Counted from the first letter of the stretch, positions 35,106-43,992 are shown. The stretch is DNA of 64,000 bases from Pedobacter caeni (GCF_900129215.1 NZ_FQUQ01000002.1:310001-374000), one strand, 5' to 3'. Program-made: numbers and translations. Notes: generated by a model not told the origin, from the letters alone.

Positions 35106-36011
35106 TTAGTTAATATAAGGGTTTTTAGGGATGTTTACGATTTTATAGCCATCATTTTTAAGGTCTTGTAGTTCTGTTTCATTGGGTAGCTGTTTAAAGA
35201 CGATTGCGGACAATACCTGGCCCGGAATGATCTTCAACTTTAAGAGAACGTCCAGAAATGATTTTTTAAGATAAATGGATCTGAATTTTTTATTTTTCAT
35301 ATTGGCCTCCAGTGCCTCAGCCCCGCTAAAATAGAAATTGGGATTGATTTTTTTAAAAGCAACCATCGGCAGGTTTAAACCTGCTGCAAATTTTTCAAAC
35401 TCACGTTCCGACACCTTGTACACAAAGTTACCAACAGGCTCATAAGAAAACCTGTTTTTCCAGATTGACGATCCTAAATTACTTTTGATGGCATTCAGGC
35501 TGTTCACCATAAACAGCAATAAAGGCATTTTTGAAATGGGGTCCTGTGGCTCAATCACCACGATCCCTTTTTTGGAAACCCTGATCATCTCGTATAATGC
35601 AGAGTAAGGGCGTGGGAAATGATGATAGGACTCTTTACAAAGGACAAAATCATAGCTGTCATCTGTAAATGATAACCTTTCGGCATTTTCAGAGCGAAAA
35701 TCATTGACAATCCCTTCATGATGCGCAATACTGAGGAAATCTGTATTCAGATCACTTGCAGTTGCTTTATTCCCATTCTTAAGAATGTATCTGGCATCGA
35801 AACCGTAGGCATCCCCAACAGTTAACCATCGCTGGTCTTTATTTTTTAACAAGGGGTTCAGACAATCAAAAAACAAGCGCTGAAGCCATGATCCTATACT
35901 ACCGGCATCTTCGTATCTGCTTTTCTTAAAATAGTCAGATTTCGCCTCTGGAGTAGGAAACTTTTCGTTATACCATTTCTCATGCAGCTCATAGCTTTCT
36001 TTATGAAACAT
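35106..36011 (-). CDS. class I SAM-dependent methyltransferase
   Basis: A 301-residue protein with a Rossmann-type methyltransferase core. Motif I is WLTVGDAYGFDARYIL (about 61-76), followed by ATASDLNTDFL and DDSYDFVLCKESYHHFPRPY (motifs II and post-II). The ~60 N-terminal and ~100 C-terminal residues are not recognised and may form the substrate lid. Proteins of this shape are often found in surface-glycan or small-molecule modification. It is a single-gene unit. Confidence 0.82.
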   Translation of the reverse strand: MFHKESYELHEKWYNEKFPTPEAKSDYFKKSRYEDAGSIGSWLQRLFFDCLNPLLKNKDQRWLTVGDAYGFDARYILKNGNKATASDLNTDFLSIAHHEGIVNDFRSENAERLSFTDDSYDFVLCKESYHHFPRPYSALYEMIRVSKKGIVVIEPQDPISKMPLLLFMVNSLNAIKSNLGSSIWKNRFSYEPVGNFVYKVSEREFEKFAAGLNLPMVAFKKINPNFYFSGAEALEANMKNKKFRSIYLKKSFLDVLLKLKIIPGQVLSAIVFKQLPNETELQDLKNDGYKIVNIPKNPYIN

Positions 36012-36036
36012 TATCTTTAAGTGGGTTAAGGTATAT

Positions 36037-36044
36037 CAAATTTA
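36037..36044 (-). promoter_or_regulatory. -7 promoter element of the methyltransferase gene
   Basis: TAAATTTG on the minus strand fits TAnnTTTG and lies about 26 bases before the start codon. A TTG at the standard distance is not seen, so the call is moderate. Confidence 0.4.
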
Positions 36045-36283
36045 AGTTAAAAATTTTCTGACTGATGACCTGAAAGTGTTAAAATGTGTTAATTTTATGT
36101 AGCAGGTTTTATTAAAGCCGTTTAATTTGTTATAGTTGGGGATCCGGGCGCGATATTTGTCTTGAGAACAAATTCATGTCTTCAGACGGGTACAATAAAA
36201 ATAATAAAAAATGACGGCTTCAGCGCCAATAACAAACAAATTACAATAATGAGATCATGACCATTAAAAAGAAATATATGCTA

Positions 36284-37864
36284 ATGAAAAAATGCTTGGT
36301 AATCCTTTTTGTATGCTTTAGCAGCAGCACTTTTGCACAGGAAAAATATTGGCAACAAGAAGTCAGTTACACGATTGATGTAGCCCTGAACGATCAGGCA
36401 AAGACGCTTAAAGGCTCAGAACAGCTAGTTTATAAAAACAATTCCCCGAATACGCTTGATTTTATCTGGTTCCACATCTGGCCAAATGCATATAAGCAGG
36501 AATCCACCGCTTTGTTCCAGCAATTGAAAAATGATACTACCAGAGCAAAGAAAATGGAAAAATACACCTATGGTAGTATAGACGGCTTAAATTTCAAAGT
36601 AAATGGCAAAAAGGCAATTACGGAAGCACATCCCAATCCCCAGTATATTGACATCATTAAAGTGAAACTGGCTACGCCGCTAAAACCCGGAGCATCTGTA
36701 AATATCGCTACGGATTTCAATGTTAAACTTCCTTCGTACTTCTCCAGATCAGGCTTTGCGGATGGAGAGTTTATGGTTTGTCAATGGTATCCGAAACCGG
36801 CAGTATATGATAAGGATGGCTGGCATGAGTTTCCTTACCTTGATATGGGGGAGTTCTATAGTGAATATGCTTCCTTTAAAGTAAACATTACCCTACCTTC
36901 AGACTATGTTGTTGGAGCAACAGGTGTATTGCAGAATGCTGATGAGCTTACTGCTTATAAGACAATAGGCGCTAAAAATGCAGCGAACAGAACCGGAACA
37001 CCAGTGCTTTATCAACCATTAAATAAAAATGCAACGAAGAAATTAACCTACGAAATCAACAATGTTCCTGACTTTGCCTGGTTTGCAGCGAAGAACTTTG
37101 TGATCCAATACGATACAGCCAAACTGGCCTCAGGGAAATCTGTAGATGCCTTTACGTATTACCACAATAAAAAAGAGACCTTGTGGAACAACAGTATCGA
37201 CTATGCAAAAGATGCGGTAAAGCATTATAGCAAGTGGATCGGGGAGTACGAATATCCGGTAGTTCAGGTGGTAGAGGGGCCTGCAAATAATTCAAGTGGT
37301 GGAATGGAATATCCAACGATCACTTTAATCACCAGTCCGGATGCTAAAAAGGAATCTCTTGACGCAGTAATTGCCCATGAAGTAGGGCACAACTGGTTTA
37401 TGAGCATGCTCGGAAGTAACGAAAGAAAACATACCTGGCTGGATGAAGGATTGAACAGTTATTTTCAATTCAGATATGAAGCAGAGAAATACAGGTCCAA
37501 CTCTTTATTCGGAGATGCCATTCCTGAACAGGTTAAACAATTGCCGGAGCCGGAGTTTTCTTCGCGGATTTACCAGGTGATGGGCTCAATTCCCATGAAA
37601 TCAGCTATAGAAACACCAGCAGATAAATTCTCCAGCTCTGATGAATACGGCCTGATTTCTTATGTGAAAACAGCCTTATGGTTACACTTGCTGGAAAATG
37701 AAGTAGGACGGGAAAAAATGGATAAAGCTTTTCAGCATTATTTCAGCTTATGGAAAAATAAACATCCACAGCCGGAAGACCTGAAAGCAGCATTTGAAGC
37801 CTCATTGGGAACAAATTTAGATGCTTATTTTAAACTTCTGGATAAAGAAGGTAGCTTCAAATAA
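36284..37864 (+). CDS. secreted M1-family zinc metallopeptidase
   Basis: An exported aminopeptidase-like enzyme of 526 residues from ATG 36284; the start at 36257 adds nine residues before the signal peptide (MKKCLVILFVCFSS, cleaved near FAQ). The zinc site is complete: HEVGHNW followed 18 residues later by Glu in WLDEGLNSYF. The substrate-binding exopeptidase motif is GGMEYPT, a variant of GxMEN. It is a periplasmic peptidase of the Bacteroidota M1 type with an N-terminal beta domain. A terminator follows. Confidence 0.88.
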   Translation: MKKCLVILFVCFSSSTFAQEKYWQQEVSYTIDVALNDQAKTLKGSEQLVYKNNSPNTLDFIWFHIWPNAYKQESTALFQQLKNDTTRAKKMEKYTYGSIDGLNFKVNGKKAITEAHPNPQYIDIIKVKLATPLKPGASVNIATDFNVKLPSYFSRSGFADGEFMVCQWYPKPAVYDKDGWHEFPYLDMGEFYSEYASFKVNITLPSDYVVGATGVLQNADELTAYKTIGAKNAANRTGTPVLYQPLNKNATKKLTYEINNVPDFAWFAAKNFVIQYDTAKLASGKSVDAFTYYHNKKETLWNNSIDYAKDAVKHYSKWIGEYEYPVVQVVEGPANNSSGGMEYPTITLITSPDAKKESLDAVIAHEVGHNWFMSMLGSNERKHTWLDEGLNSYFQFRYEAEKYRSNSLFGDAIPEQVKQLPEPEFSSRIYQVMGSIPMKSAIETPADKFSSSDEYGLISYVKTALWLHLLENEVGREKMDKAFQHYFSLWKNKHPQPEDLKAAFEASLGTNLDAYFKLLDKEGSFK

Positions 37865-37893
37865 AGAGTGTTTTTTTGCTAAAATATAAACAT

Positions 37894-37923
37894 AAAACGG
37901 CCGTTGCGATCAACGGTCGTTTT
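37894..37923 (+). terminator. intrinsic terminator after the M1 peptidase gene
   Basis: Stem AAAACGGCCGTTG against CAACGGTCGTTTT (13 pairs with one G-U type), loop of 4, T-rich right flank, about 30 bases after the stop codon. Confidence 0.85.
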
Positions 37924-37975
37924 GTGTTTAGCAATGTCCCGGATTCAATAAACCGGAAGATCGCTGCTTATATCA

Positions 37976-37983
37976 TATCTTTG
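37976..37983 (+). promoter_or_regulatory. -7 promoter element of the MocR-type gene
   Basis: TATCTTTG fits TAnnTTTG and lies 29 bases before the start codon, just after the terminator of the previous gene. No TTG is seen at the usual distance. Confidence 0.5.
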
Positions 37984-38012
37984 CCGGGACCAGCAGCTCA
38001 TCAGCAGGCGTT

Positions 38013-39437
38013 ATGGAGAAATACAGATACGAAGAAATCGCAGAAGAGATGGAAGCCAATATTGTGGCTGGCCGGTTAAAACCAGGGCATAAGCTTCCTT
38101 CTGTCAGAATCCTCAAACTAAAATACAATATTGGTTTAAGTACGGTACAGCGTGCCTACGACGATCTGATTATAAAAGGCCTCGTAGAAAGTATTCCTAA
38201 ATCCGGTTATTATGTAGCCGGAAAAAAAGAGAAAGAGCAGGCTGTTAAGAGGCCAGAAGCCATTTTGATCAGGGATGCTGTTTTCGAAAATAATTTATCG
38301 GTCATCACGACCAACCCCGATTCACAAAAGAAACATAGCCTCAGCGAATTTAATGTAGCTGCTCCCGGAGACCTTTTTATTCCCCAGAAGCTTCTGTTGA
38401 GAACAATGCAGCAGGTGATCCGGGAGAAGGGGATCAGCTTGCTGAAGTATTATCCTTCCAATGGGTCGGAATTTTTGAAAGATCAGCTTGCCAGCCGGGC
38501 AACAGGGTATCATAGCCGGTTTAATGCAGAAGAACTGATCATCACAGATGGTGCTGTTCAGGCTTTTTACATTGCATTAGCGTCGGTTACAAACCCGGGA
38601 GATGTGGTGGCAATTGAAAGTCCCTGTATCTTTTCTATGCTGGAGGTACTAAAGAACTTAAGACTGAAAGTTATAGAAATTCCGGTACATCGGGGTTCCG
38701 GATTTGATGTTGCCTTTCTGAAAAGGGCAACAGAACACATCCCTTTAAAGGCAATTGCGCTGACACCCAATTTCCATAATCCTACCGGTGCTGTTCTTTC
38801 AGATGCGGATAAACTGGAACTGCTTACGATTGCCCAATCTAAAGGCATTCCAATAATCGAAAATGACGTTTTTGGTGATCTTCATTTCTCGGGTAGCCGT
38901 CCTTCAAATATCCAGTCTATGGACAATAGCGGCCTGGTCATGACCTTCTCTTCTTTTTCCAAGACCCTTGCTCCCGGAATCAGATTAGGTTGGCTCTCCC
39001 CAGGGAGGTTTTTTAAACAGGCGGAGCAACTTAAGTTTTCTCTGGGAAGTACCGTATCTCCAATCTATCAGGAAACCATTGCCAAATTACTGTCGACCAG
39101 TAGTTACGACAGGCATGTCAGGAAATTCAGGATGCAGCTGGCGGCTCAGTCTTACCAGACCATTAACCTCATTTCTGAATATTTTCCTGTAAGTACCCGC
39201 ATCAGTCAGCCGAAGGGAGGCTATAGCATCTGGCTTAAAATGGAAAAGAAGCTGGATATGAAAATGTTTTACAAACATTGTGAGCAAATAGGTGTTCGTT
39301 TCACGCCAGGCTCTGCCTTTTCTTTCAGTTCTGTTTTTGAGCAGCATTTCAGAATCATCTTCGCCAGTAAATACACCGGACAAAGAGAAGAAGTGTTAAA
39401 ACTTGCGGGTAAAACTGCGCAGGATTTATTGGGCTGA
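38013..39437 (+). CDS. MocR-type regulator (GntR winged helix fused to PLP aminotransferase domain)
   Basis: A 474-residue fusion regulator. Residues 1-70 form a GntR helix-turn-helix (KYRYEEIAEEMEANIVAGRL, LPSVRILKLKYNIGLSTVQRAYDDL). Residues about 100-470 form a fold-type I aminotransferase with TDGAVQAFYIALASV, IALTPNFHNPTGAVL and the PLP lysine in SSFSKTLAPGIRLGW. Such proteins sense PLP or amino compounds and control adjacent genes. The next gene, a GNAT-like protein, is read in the same direction 98 bases downstream and may be a target. Confidence 0.9.
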   Translation: MEKYRYEEIAEEMEANIVAGRLKPGHKLPSVRILKLKYNIGLSTVQRAYDDLIIKGLVESIPKSGYYVAGKKEKEQAVKRPEAILIRDAVFENNLSVITTNPDSQKKHSLSEFNVAAPGDLFIPQKLLLRTMQQVIREKGISLLKYYPSNGSEFLKDQLASRATGYHSRFNAEELIITDGAVQAFYIALASVTNPGDVVAIESPCIFSMLEVLKNLRLKVIEIPVHRGSGFDVAFLKRATEHIPLKAIALTPNFHNPTGAVLSDADKLELLTIAQSKGIPIIENDVFGDLHFSGSRPSNIQSMDNSGLVMTFSSFSKTLAPGIRLGWLSPGRFFKQAEQLKFSLGSTVSPIYQETIAKLLSTSSYDRHVRKFRMQLAAQSYQTINLISEYFPVSTRISQPKGGYSIWLKMEKKLDMKMFYKHCEQIGVRFTPGSAFSFSSVFEQHFRIIFASKYTGQREEVLKLAGKTAQDLLG

Positions 39438-39510
39438 TCCTATTGCTTTCCCTTGGAACTGTACCCCTTTGATTTTCATATTCTGGACCTGTCTCTTTCT
39501 TTAAAGACCT

Positions 39511-39518
39511 TAATTTTG
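39511..39518 (+). promoter_or_regulatory. -7 promoter element of the GNAT-like gene
   Basis: TAATTTTG fits TAnnTTTG, 17 bases before the start codon. It gives the GNAT gene its own promoter next to the MocR-type gene. No TTG is seen at the usual distance. Confidence 0.45.
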
Positions 39519-39535
39519 AGGATTATCATTATTAT

Positions 39536-40063
39536 ATGGACAATCGCATTAAAACAAAATTTACCGTAGCTTCAGAAGAAGGAATAGCGGATTTACAATA
39601 TCTTGGAGAAACCAGAGGGCATGAGAAATATGGTGCCTTGCTCAATGAAAAACAGATGGCCGATTATCTGTTCGAAAAGTATAACAGGGATACCATCATC
39701 AGTAATTTAAATACTTTTTCTAATCAGCTGGTGGTCGTTTATGTAGATGAAAAGCCTGCAGGTTATGCTTTTCTTACCGGAAAGGGGAGCGTTCCTGAAC
39801 ATCTTGCTGATCAGCGTGTTTTTCATCTGCAGGATTTCGAAGTGCTGAATGCTTTTAATGAAGGAGAAGCTAAAGACCGTCTGATGGAAAAATGCATCAT
39901 GATTTGCAAAGCTTATGATGCGGTCACGCTTACTGAGAAAGCAGATGAGAAAGACCGGATTGCTTTTTATGAGCAATATGGATTCCGTCAGCAGGAATCA
40001 GCACTGTCCGATATTGCAGGTGTGTCTTCTCCGTCAATCCTTCTGATCAGGGAAAACAATTAG
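39536..40063 (+). CDS. GNAT-like acetyltransferase
   Basis: A 175-residue protein with the outline of a GNAT fold: LQYLGETRGHEKYGALL near the start, the strand LVVVYVDEKPAGYAFLTG (about 61-78), and ADEKDRIAFYEQYGFRQQE as motif B near the end. The acetyl-CoA loop of motif A is poorly conserved (EAKDRLMEKCIMI has no clear GxGxA), so the activity is uncertain. It follows a MocR-type regulator, and its stop codon is 1 base away from the converging MFS gene. Confidence 0.7.
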   Translation: MDNRIKTKFTVASEEGIADLQYLGETRGHEKYGALLNEKQMADYLFEKYNRDTIISNLNTFSNQLVVVYVDEKPAGYAFLTGKGSVPEHLADQRVFHLQDFEVLNAFNEGEAKDRLMEKCIMICKAYDAVTLTEKADEKDRIAFYEQYGFRQQESALSDIAGVSSPSILLIRENN

Positions 40064-40064
40064 C

Positions 40065-41291
40065 TTATTTTCTATTGATAAAAGACTCTTTTTTCATGGT
40101 CCTGCTGCAAATCCATACACTGATGATCATTAAAACTGCAGCAGCTAAAAATGGAGCACCGGAGAATTTAACAGGGGCATTTGGCCTGGTAAACCAGGCA
40201 AAAAGATTGGTCATTAACAATGGACCTACAATGGTTGTCGCACTCATCAGACTGGTGAGTGCCCCTTGTAACTCTCCCTGTTCGTTCTGTGGGACATTGC
40301 CTGAGATCGTGGCCTGCAAGGCCGGCCCTGCGATTCCACCTAAGCAATAAGGAACGAGGAAAGCAAACATCATCCAGCTTTGATTGGCAAAAGCAAATAA
40401 GACCATTCCAAAAGCCGAAAGCCCAAGACCAATATAAATGCTTTTTTCATTCCCTAACCTCGGACTGGTATAGCGGATCAAACCACCTTGTACAAGTGCG
40501 ACCAATATTCCCGCAGTAGCGAGCGAGATGCCTACTAAAAAGGTATTCCAGTTGAAACGTTCAATATTAATAAAGGTCCAGGTACTTTGTAAAGCATGTC
40601 CGGCGATATAAATAAAAATTAAGGCAACGATTAATCCACCAACTCCCTTGTATTTCCTCAGGCACAATAAAGAACCCATTGGATTTGCTCTTGACCATTC
40701 AAAAGGCCGGCGGTGTTCTTTTGATAAAGATTCCGGTAAAACAAAATAGCCGTAAAGTACATTGATCAGCGTCAGGATTGCGGCAGCAATAAATGGCACC
40801 CTTGGTCCCAGTTGTCCCAATAAGCCACCTAAGGCCGGGCCAATTACAAAGCCTAAACCGAAAGCAGCACCGATCATTCCGAAATTTTGTGCCCTGTTTT
40901 CTTTTGTACTGATGTCTGCAATATAAGCTGTGGCAGTGGTCATACTTGCACCAAAAACACCGGCAATGACTCTTCCAAGGAATAACCACCAGATATTTGG
41001 TGCCAGTGCAAGGAAAATATAATCAATTCCAAATCCCAAAAGAGACAACAATAAAACAGGTCTTCTGCCATATTGGTCGCTCAGATTTCCAATAATTGGT
41101 GCACAAACAAATTGCATAATCGCATAGGCAAACATCAGAAAACCACTCCATTGGGAAGCCTGGCTAATATTTCCATGGATCAATTGTTCGATCAATTGAG
41201 GGAATACCGGAATAATCAGGCCTATGCCAATCACATCCAATAACATCGTGATGAAAATGAAGCTTAACGCTGCCTTTCGTGAAGAAGCCAT
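40065..41291 (-). CDS. TCR/Tet-type MFS drug exporter
   Basis: A 408-residue exporter with 12 predicted helices. It shows the Tet-group start FIFITMLLDVIGIGLIIPVFP, the antiporter loop GNLSDQYGRRPVLLLSLLG (A motif), and GFVIGPALGGLLGQLGP (motif C) of drug:H+ antiporters. It resembles TetA-like proteins broadly distributed in Bacteroidota; actual tetracycline resistance is not implied. It stands alone, with a 290-base AT-rich spacer upstream. Confidence 0.87.
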   Translation of the reverse strand: MASSRKAALSFIFITMLLDVIGIGLIIPVFPQLIEQLIHGNISQASQWSGFLMFAYAIMQFVCAPIIGNLSDQYGRRPVLLLSLLGFGIDYIFLALAPNIWWLFLGRVIAGVFGASMTTATAYIADISTKENRAQNFGMIGAAFGLGFVIGPALGGLLGQLGPRVPFIAAAILTLINVLYGYFVLPESLSKEHRRPFEWSRANPMGSLLCLRKYKGVGGLIVALIFIYIAGHALQSTWTFINIERFNWNTFLVGISLATAGILVALVQGGLIRYTSPRLGNEKSIYIGLGLSAFGMVLFAFANQSWMMFAFLVPYCLGGIAGPALQATISGNVPQNEQGELQGALTSLMSATTIVGPLLMTNLFAWFTRPNAPVKFSGAPFLAAAVLMIISVWICSRTMKKESFINRK

Positions 41292-41581
41292 AAAAGTTGT
41301 TGTGGGTTTGAACCCGCAAGATATATTTTTTAATCTATTCGTTCGCTTGCTATTTTATTTTCATCAGTATATATTTGTTTTTATCGGTTATGAAGCGATC
41401 ATAAGCATATTGATAACTGTTTTTAAGCGGTACGCTTATGATGGTTTCATATCGGTTTTTTATTTTTGCAGGAACAGAAGACGCTTCTTAAAGAAACTAA
41501 TCCGGGGGGATGAAGGAACAAACAAGGGTGGTAATTAAGGTGGCTGTTAGCTTACCTTAATCCACCTGTTCCGGGTAATCC

Positions 41582-42025
41582 TTATATTGAAATACCCTGG
41601 CCTTCTTCCACGAAGTTTTTCAATGAAGTACCAATGATATGCGTCCAGCCTGCATTAAATGAGGACGGTGCAAAATCAAGATTGTCTGTGACAAAACTTT
41701 CCAACCCTGTATGAGTCAGCTTTAACCTGGTTTTTCCTGCTTCATTAAACAATTCAAAGCTGACTGCGGATTCGCCGGGTAGGTTCTCATATTTCCAGGT
41801 ATAGGTCAGTTTCTTTTTCGGAATGAGTTCGGTGATTTTACAGAGGTGAAGGTATCTGGTGTCGTCTTTTGAACCATAAAACTGGAATTCAAAACCTATT
41901 TCAGGCTTAAAGTCAGCAATGTCAAAATACCATTTTTTCATTTTTGAATTGTTCGTTAATGCATCCCATACACGCGATACCGGCGCATTCAATGTTCTTT
42001 CAAGTACAAGTGGTTCTGCTTTCAT
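41582..42025 (-). CDS. SRPBCC/AHSA1-family protein
   Basis: A 147-residue START-like protein: VLERTLNAPVSRVWDALTNNSKMKKWYF at the start, the YTWKYENLPGESAVSFELF middle and GWTHIIGTSLKNFVEEG at the C-terminus. This is the small ligand-binding AHSA1 type commonly paired with ArsR regulators in Bacteroidota. It is the second gene of a two-gene operon, 18 bases after the ArsR gene. Ligand unknown. Confidence 0.9.
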   Translation of the reverse strand: MKAEPLVLERTLNAPVSRVWDALTNNSKMKKWYFDIADFKPEIGFEFQFYGSKDDTRYLHLCKITELIPKKKLTYTWKYENLPGESAVSFELFNEAGKTRLKLTHTGLESFVTDNLDFAPSSFNAGWTHIIGTSLKNFVEEGQGISI

Positions 42026-42043
42026 TGTGTTGTAGATTTAAAT

Positions 42044-42364
42044 TTATGATTTAGGCTGATTTTCCTCCTCAAGAAAGGATTCCAGCGCATCCAGTTTTTG
42101 CGACCAGAAGGTCTTGTATTTTTCTGCCCATGCAGCTACTTCCCTGATTTTTTGGAGCTGCGGTTCACAATAACGTTCTCTGCCATCCTGCCTGATCATT
42201 ATCAACCCACATTCCATTAAGATCTTAATGTGTTTGGAAACCGCAGGCCTGCTCATGTCGAAATGGTCTGCGACAGCATTCAGGTTTAAGGATTGCTGAG
42301 AAATTAAGTCAATAATTTCTCTTCTCGTAGGGTCGGCTATGGCCTGAAAAACATCTCTTCTCAA
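42044..42364 (-). CDS. ArsR-family transcriptional repressor
   Basis: A 106-residue winged-helix protein: DVFQAIADPTRREIIDLISQ, then the recognition helix MSRPAVSKHIKILMECGLI and RYCEPQL. There is no obvious metal-binding cysteine pair, so it is of the non-metal type paired with AHSA1 proteins. It leads the operon. Its promoter carries an 18-base inverted repeat placed around the -7 element, so autorepression is likely. Confidence 0.92.
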   Translation of the reverse strand: MRRDVFQAIADPTRREIIDLISQQSLNLNAVADHFDMSRPAVSKHIKILMECGLIMIRQDGRERYCEPQLQKIREVAAWAEKYKTFWSQKLDALESFLEEENQPKS

Positions 42365-42381
42365 CTTATTTTTTGTTTATA

Positions 42382-42428
42382 TGAAACCGTTCGGTTACAA
42401 ATGTAAGTGTAACCGAACGGTTTCACAA
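42382..42428 (-). promoter_or_regulatory. promoter and palindromic operator of the arsR-AHSA1 operon
   Basis: On the minus strand TTG (42428-42426), 20 bases, then TACATTTG (42405-42398): an exact match to the Bacteroidota promoter pattern, 33 bases before the arsR start. The inverted repeat has 18-base perfect arms (42382-42399 and 42408-42425), so one arm fills the spacer between the elements, the other overlaps the end of the -7 box and runs downstream. A bound dimer would block the promoter. Confidence 0.85.
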
Positions 42429-42442
42429 TTGTTTTCTGAAAT

Positions 42443-42501
42443 ATTTCCCATACCCGCCCCATTCCTCGCTTTTTAAGCGAAGAGGAGGGGGGATGGGAAA
42501 T
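42443..42501. repeat. 59-base imperfect palindrome, possible REP-like element
   Basis: Perfect outer arms ATTTCCCAT / ATGGGAAAT, a CTCGCTT / AAGCGAAG centre with a 3-base loop, and C-rich / G-rich imperfect arms between. The C/G-rich block is out of character with the AT-rich surroundings. Copy number in the genome cannot be tested here. Confidence 0.5.
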
Positions 42502-42980
42502 TATTTGTCTTTTTGGGAATTCTGAATCTTTCTTAACCGGGGTTCCCTGGAAGGTGTTCCAGTTTTCGTTCGTTCAGGTTGCCGAGATATACACTATTGG
42601 AAATCCGCTTTCCATCAGCCGACTTAAAGCAGAATTAAATAAATTTTGTTTCTGATATATCTCAGTATTCATGTTTTTAACATAGCGCATAGTGATTTTG
42701 TTTTCAAGTCGAGTACAGCTCCCGATCAAATGGCTTTGAAAGGGGGATAAGTCCTATCAGGCCCTTTCAACCCCTACCGTCAGCCTACCCCTGACCACCT
42801 TAATTAAGGCAATGTTAAACCATTCTATATGACCTTAACACAAGAAAGAAGCTCAATAGATTTCGGCTTAACATCCTTTTCCATCCAGATTGAGCCCCTT
42901 AATAGTTTTTATCAGTGCTTCAAGTGGCTTAATGTTATAATTTTCGGGATTAAATTTTTCATTACAATTGAGTATCTTCA

Positions 42981-43901
42981 ATGAAAATATTTGGATATAG
43001 GAATAAAATGAAGCTCATCTTTACCTCCCTTTTTTTTCTGTTCATGAGTATTCATGTCTTTGGACAGGCTGATGACGGTTTACTGTCCCGGTTGCAGGGA
43101 CTTTATAATCAGAAAATTGAATTTTATAATGTCGATGGGTTTGAGATCTCCAGTCAGAAATTTGATGTTGAATTTTCAAAGAAAAACATTGTTAAGAATT
43201 TCAAAAAATCCGGTATCAGAGAAGCTGATTTAAATAAGACAGATTCCCTGTTGAAATTTGATAATCTATATGTAGGTCGATCTGAGGAGAAGGTGAAAGG
43301 GATTGTTTTTAATCATCATTATTACTTTATTGAAAGTCCCGATAAAAAGCTGGTTGGAATTAGTTTTTCCACCATGAACAAGGACGATAAAGCATTTGAA
43401 AGAAGTTTTGTGACGTTAATTAAGAACAATGCGATTCCGAACAGCGTATTCAACTCTATGAATCCGGACAGCCTCAATTTTGCAGGTAGAAAAATAGCTC
43501 TGGGAGAGGGATGCAGGTATATGGGCGTGAATAATGTTCAATGTCCTTCCAATGGACAAATGAGCTGGAGTATTCATAAAACACTGGAAGATGCCAGCCA
43601 GACCGTAAATGACCAATGGAAATTAATCAGGGAGCAGAAAGGTGGGAAATCGCTATCAGATACTACAGTCAATGTTGTTTTTGAAGGGAGGGAAGCTATT
43701 GCAAAAAAGATGGTTTATGGCCTCAAGGGGATAAACTCCTTATTGATAAAAATGGACGGAGCGAAAACTTTAACGGTTTATGCGGTAGCCAGTCCGGTAA
43801 AAAATGGTTTCATCAGTTGTATAATGAGCTTCTGGGACAGCGATAACGTCAATAGAAATGGCTTGCCGAGATTGTTGGAGAAGGTGATGACCTTGAAATA
43901 A
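42981..43901 (+). CDS. secreted protein of unknown function, 306 residues
   Basis: I do not recognise a family. A signal peptide is clear (hydrophobic core LIFTSLFFLFMSIHVFG, cleaved near GQA). A second Met at residue 10 is closer to the signal core and may be the true start. The mature part is about 280 residues, mixed alpha/beta, with two cysteines about 10 residues apart (EGCRYMGVNNVQC, about 174-184) that might form a disulfide. It is a single-gene unit converging on the DUF4249 gene and a MATE remnant. Confidence 0.6.
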   Translation: MKIFGYRNKMKLIFTSLFFLFMSIHVFGQADDGLLSRLQGLYNQKIEFYNVDGFEISSQKFDVEFSKKNIVKNFKKSGIREADLNKTDSLLKFDNLYVGRSEEKVKGIVFNHHYYFIESPDKKLVGISFSTMNKDDKAFERSFVTLIKNNAIPNSVFNSMNPDSLNFAGRKIALGEGCRYMGVNNVQCPSNGQMSWSIHKTLEDASQTVNDQWKLIREQKGGKSLSDTTVNVVFEGREAIAKKMVYGLKGINSLLIKMDGAKTLTVYAVASPVKNGFISCIMSFWDSDNVNRNGLPRLLEKVMTLK

Positions 43902-43918
43902 AGCAGGTACATGATCAA

Positions 43919-43981
43919 TCAGCGTTGTTCCAATCGCTTGAAACAACGCTTTAAGAAAATAACCAATGCAAGAATGATCAT
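43919..43981 (-). pseudogene. 3' remnant of a second MATE transporter gene
   Basis: Sixty-three bases coding MIILALVIFLKRCFKRL and three more residues to a TGA stop. The C-terminus of the intact MATE gene at 47257 reads MIVLALVILNRCFKRL. At DNA level about 41 of 48 aligned bases match, with a single codon-sized gap. Homology stops just before the DUF4249 stop codon. It is too short to work and is best read as the last 20 codons of a deleted paralogue on the same strand. Confidence 0.75.
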
Positions 43982-43992
43982 TGTAACTCAGA

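Larger units (their letters stand above)
42365..42980. other. 616-base intergenic region between arsR and the secreted-protein gene
   Basis: It begins with the arsR promoter, then a 59-base imperfect palindrome (listed separately). The remaining ~480 bases hold no gene I recognise. Two stretches (plus strand about 42475-42650, minus strand 42868-43013) are open without a good start and code plausible-looking but unassignable peptides; they could be decayed coding remnants. No insertion-sequence ends are evident. Confidence 0.5.

Noticed and set aside
37876-38079. A 67-residue frame between the M1 peptidase and the MocR gene
   Set aside because: It runs through the terminator and promoter of its neighbours and overlaps the MocR start in another frame.
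41510-41560. A 16-codon frame after a TATTTTTG box (41461-41468) upstream of the Tet-type exporter
   Set aside because: Too short to support, no conservation evidence, and on the strand opposite the neighbouring genes.
41534-41561. Short inverted repeat ATTAAGGT / ACCTTAAT after the AHSA1 gene
   Set aside because: It is near the 3' end of that leftward gene but has no T-run on the minus strand, so I do not call a terminator.
42475-42650. A plus-strand open stretch of about 58 codons after the palindrome
   Set aside because: No usable start and no family match; the first part lies within the palindrome arm.
42868-43013. A minus-strand open stretch that reads like a protein C-terminus (ending LIKTIKGLNLDGKGC)
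   Set aside because: No ATG start, only a possible TTG, and it overlaps the start of the secreted-protein gene. Might be a decayed remnant but I cannot name the parent.
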